Shown: one piece after another, positions 24,092 to 25,282 of the stretch | Layout of the letters: every line of letters starts with the position of its first letter | How positions within the stretch are numbered: the stretch's first letter is position 1 | Assembly (NCBI GenBank): GCA_052390415.1 | Contig: JBQTGY010000161.1 | Location: forward strand, 1 to 25,282 | Reading direction: 5' to 3' | Length of the DNA: 25,282 bases | Source of the DNA: JANNWF01 sp052390415 | Lineage (GTDB): Bacteria > Pseudomonadota > Gammaproteobacteria > Xanthomonadales > Xanthomonadaceae | The notes under the pieces: model-generated | Told to the model about the DNA's origin: nothing | Database searches by the model: none | What the model saw: the letters and a program-made list of their open reading frames with translations, nothing else | Position numbers and translations under genes: made by a program

Positions 24092-25027
24092 ATGAGCAAG
24101 AAGCGCAACAAGCCCTCCGCCAGCAGCGTCACCAAGCCCAACCTGCCCAAGGTCACCGCGCAGCTGCCGCGCTCACTCGCAGACAAACTGATCCTCGCTC
24201 TCACTGCCGTCGGGCTGTTGATCACCGGCTACTTGAGTGTGGTCACGCTGACTTCAGCCACGCCTTTGCTGTGTGACGCGGGCGCCAATTGCGACCTCAT
24301 CCAGCAGAGCCACTGGTCGCGGCTGTTCGGCATTCCGGTTGCCGTCATCGGATTTTTCACCTATGGCCTGATCGCCGCCGCTGCGTTGGTTCCGGCAGCG
24401 CGCATGAACCGTTGGCGCAGACTGGCCACCCTGAGCGTGCTCGGTGTCGCTTTCAGCCTGTATCTCACCGCGATTGGCCTGATCCATCTGCAGGCCGTTT
24501 GCGGCTGGTGCCTGGCATCGCTGGCAACCCTGATCGCGCTGCTGGTGATCGTGTTTGTAAACCGACCGCCTTCAGCGCCGGGCGCGCCGTGGCTGAACTG
24601 GTCGATGAGCCACGCCGCCCTGTTGCTGGGCGTGATCGGAATTTCGCATGCGTACTACGCCGGTCTGTTTTCGCCGCGCCCCGAGCCACAGCTGCAAGCC
24701 CTTGCCCTGCATCTGAAAGAAAGTGGCGCGCAGTTTTATGGTGCGTCCTGGTGCCCGACCTGCAATGCCCAGAAAGCATTGTTCGGCGGCGCCGCCAAAG
24801 ATCTGCCGTATATCGAATGCAGCCCTGCCGGCCGCGGTGGACCGTTTTCGATGACCTGCTTGAACGCCGGCATCCAGACCTTCCCGACCTGGATCATTCG
24901 CGGGCGTCGCTACACCGAGTTGCTGGAAGTCGACGATCTCGCCAAACGAACCGGCTTCAAGTTTGAGGGCACCGACGCAGCGATGTCTGATGACGCAGCG
25001 CTTGCGCCGTTGCCGCCAAGCTCATGA
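24092..25027 (+). CDS. VKOR-thioredoxin fusion protein
   Basis: This is an integral membrane vitamin K epoxide reductase homologue fused to a thioredoxin-like domain, as in cyanobacterial VKOR. In bacteria such proteins re-oxidise disulfide-forming partners using quinone, replacing DsbB. The VKOR part has about four helices with Cys61/Cys67 (LCDAGANC, then DLIQQSHWSRLFGIPVA) and the CxxC pair Cys137/Cys140 (AVCGWC). After a fifth helix near 175-192 comes a thioredoxin domain with ASWCPTC (Cys221, Cys224) and a TFPTW cis-Pro loop, plus two more cysteines between (IECSPAG, TCLNAG). Total 311 residues. It sits 44 bp after nbaF and overlaps the following dioxygenase gene by ATGA, so it is in the kynurenine transcript although its role there is unclear. 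Confidence 0.9.
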   Translation: MSKKRNKPSASSVTKPNLPKVTAQLPRSLADKLILALTAVGLLITGYLSVVTLTSATPLLCDAGANCDLIQQSHWSRLFGIPVAVIGFFTYGLIAAAALVPAARMNRWRRLATLSVLGVAFSLYLTAIGLIHLQAVCGWCLASLATLIALLVIVFVNRPPSAPGAPWLNWSMSHAALLLGVIGISHAYYAGLFSPRPEPQLQALALHLKESGAQFYGASWCPTCNAQKALFGGAAKDLPYIECSPAGRGGPFSMTCLNAGIQTFPTWIIRGRRYTELLEVDDLAKRTGFKFEGTDAAMSDDAALAPLPPSS

Positions 25028-25282
25028 GCATCATGGCCCCGTTCAATATCCAGGCCTGGATCGCTGAACACCGCCATCTGTTGCAACCGCCGGTCGGCAA
25101 CAAGTGCATCGTCGACGGCGACTTCTTCGTGATGGTGGTTGGTGGCCCCAACCAACGCACCGATTACCACATCGACGAAGGCCCGGAGTTTTTCTACCAG
25201 ATCGAAGGCGAGATGGTGCTGCGGATTCAGGAAGACGGTGCGGTCAGGGATATCCCGATCCGCGCCGGCGAAATGTTCTACC
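25024..25282 (+). CDS. nbaC: 3-hydroxyanthranilate 3,4-dioxygenase, truncated by window edge
   Basis: This non-haem iron enzyme opens the ring of 3-hydroxyanthranilate to 2-amino-3-carboxymuconate semialdehyde, feeding the dehydrogenase and deaminase encoded upstream. Only the first 86 residues are present. They show the family N-terminus FNIQAWIAEHRHLLQPPVGNK, then VVGGPNQRTDYHIDEGPEFFYQIEGEMVLRI, carrying the first two iron ligands (His49 and Glu55 from this start). I chose ATG 25024, which overlaps the VKOR stop as ATGA; ATG 25033 is also possible. The 3' part and any decarboxylase (nbaD) lie beyond the window. Confidence 0.93.
   Translation, partial: MSIMAPFNIQAWIAEHRHLLQPPVGNKCIVDGDFFVMVVGGPNQRTDYHIDEGPEFFYQIEGEMVLRIQEDGAVRDIPIRAGEMFY

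Overview
The window looks like a high-GC gammaproteobacterial chromosome, most probably from the Lysobacterales/Xanthomonadales (Rhodanobacteraceae-like). This is inferred from the rpsF-rpsR-rplI-dnaB-alr gene order, the tmRNA tag, a kynurenine-type 3-hydroxyanthranilate cluster, and the GC-rich, repeat-bearing intergenic regions. No 16S rRNA or other taxonomic marker is present, so the placement is tentative. I see no phage, transposase, CRISPR array or tRNA.

Layout: (1) 114-508, tmRNA (ssrA) with a strong terminator, followed by a small VanZ-like membrane protein. (2) 1271-3619 (-), a secreted carboxylesterase with an unusual N-terminal tandem repeat. It is divergent from a two-gene thiol module, a periplasmic thioredoxin plus a CcdA-type membrane protein (3881-5064). 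(3) 5131-9972 (-), the core block alr, dnaB, rplI, rpsR, rpsF, with a clear sigma70 promoter and a structured leader before rpsF. Its spacers are rich in palindromic elements: two copies of a ~124-bp inverted-repeat element on either side of dnaB, a ~172-bp multi-hairpin element in the rplI 3' region, and a ~97-bp inverted-repeat element between rpsR and rplI. (4) 10253-12013 (-), a DUF885 zinc-hydrolase-like lipoprotein or secreted protein, then iscA-like (-) divergent from asnS (+). (5) 14136-16189 (+), two small unknown proteins, a PaiB-type FMN-binding protein and a short-chain dehydrogenase lacking the usual Tyr/Lys pair; the first two genes and the last two overlap. (6) 16324-19671 (-), a 1115-residue VIT/vWA/DUF2135 protein, divergent from a Tat-exported PhoX phosphatase (+) preceded by a possible Pho box. 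(7) 22102 to the end (+), part of the aerobic kynurenine/3-hydroxyanthranilate degradation pathway (aminomuconate-semialdehyde dehydrogenase, aminomuconate deaminase, and 3-hydroxyanthranilate dioxygenase cut by the window edge), with a VKOR-thioredoxin fusion gene inserted in the run.

Most genes are ordinary housekeeping or accessory genes. The least explained material is intergenic: the nested palindromic elements around dnaB and rplI. The best candidate for something undescribed is the 8484-8655 element. Its 24-nt closing arms pair better as RNA of the minus (rplI mRNA) strand than as plus-strand RNA, and they enclose three hairpins. The VKOR-Trx gene inside a kynurenine operon and the repeat-esterase fusion are the most interesting protein-level observations.
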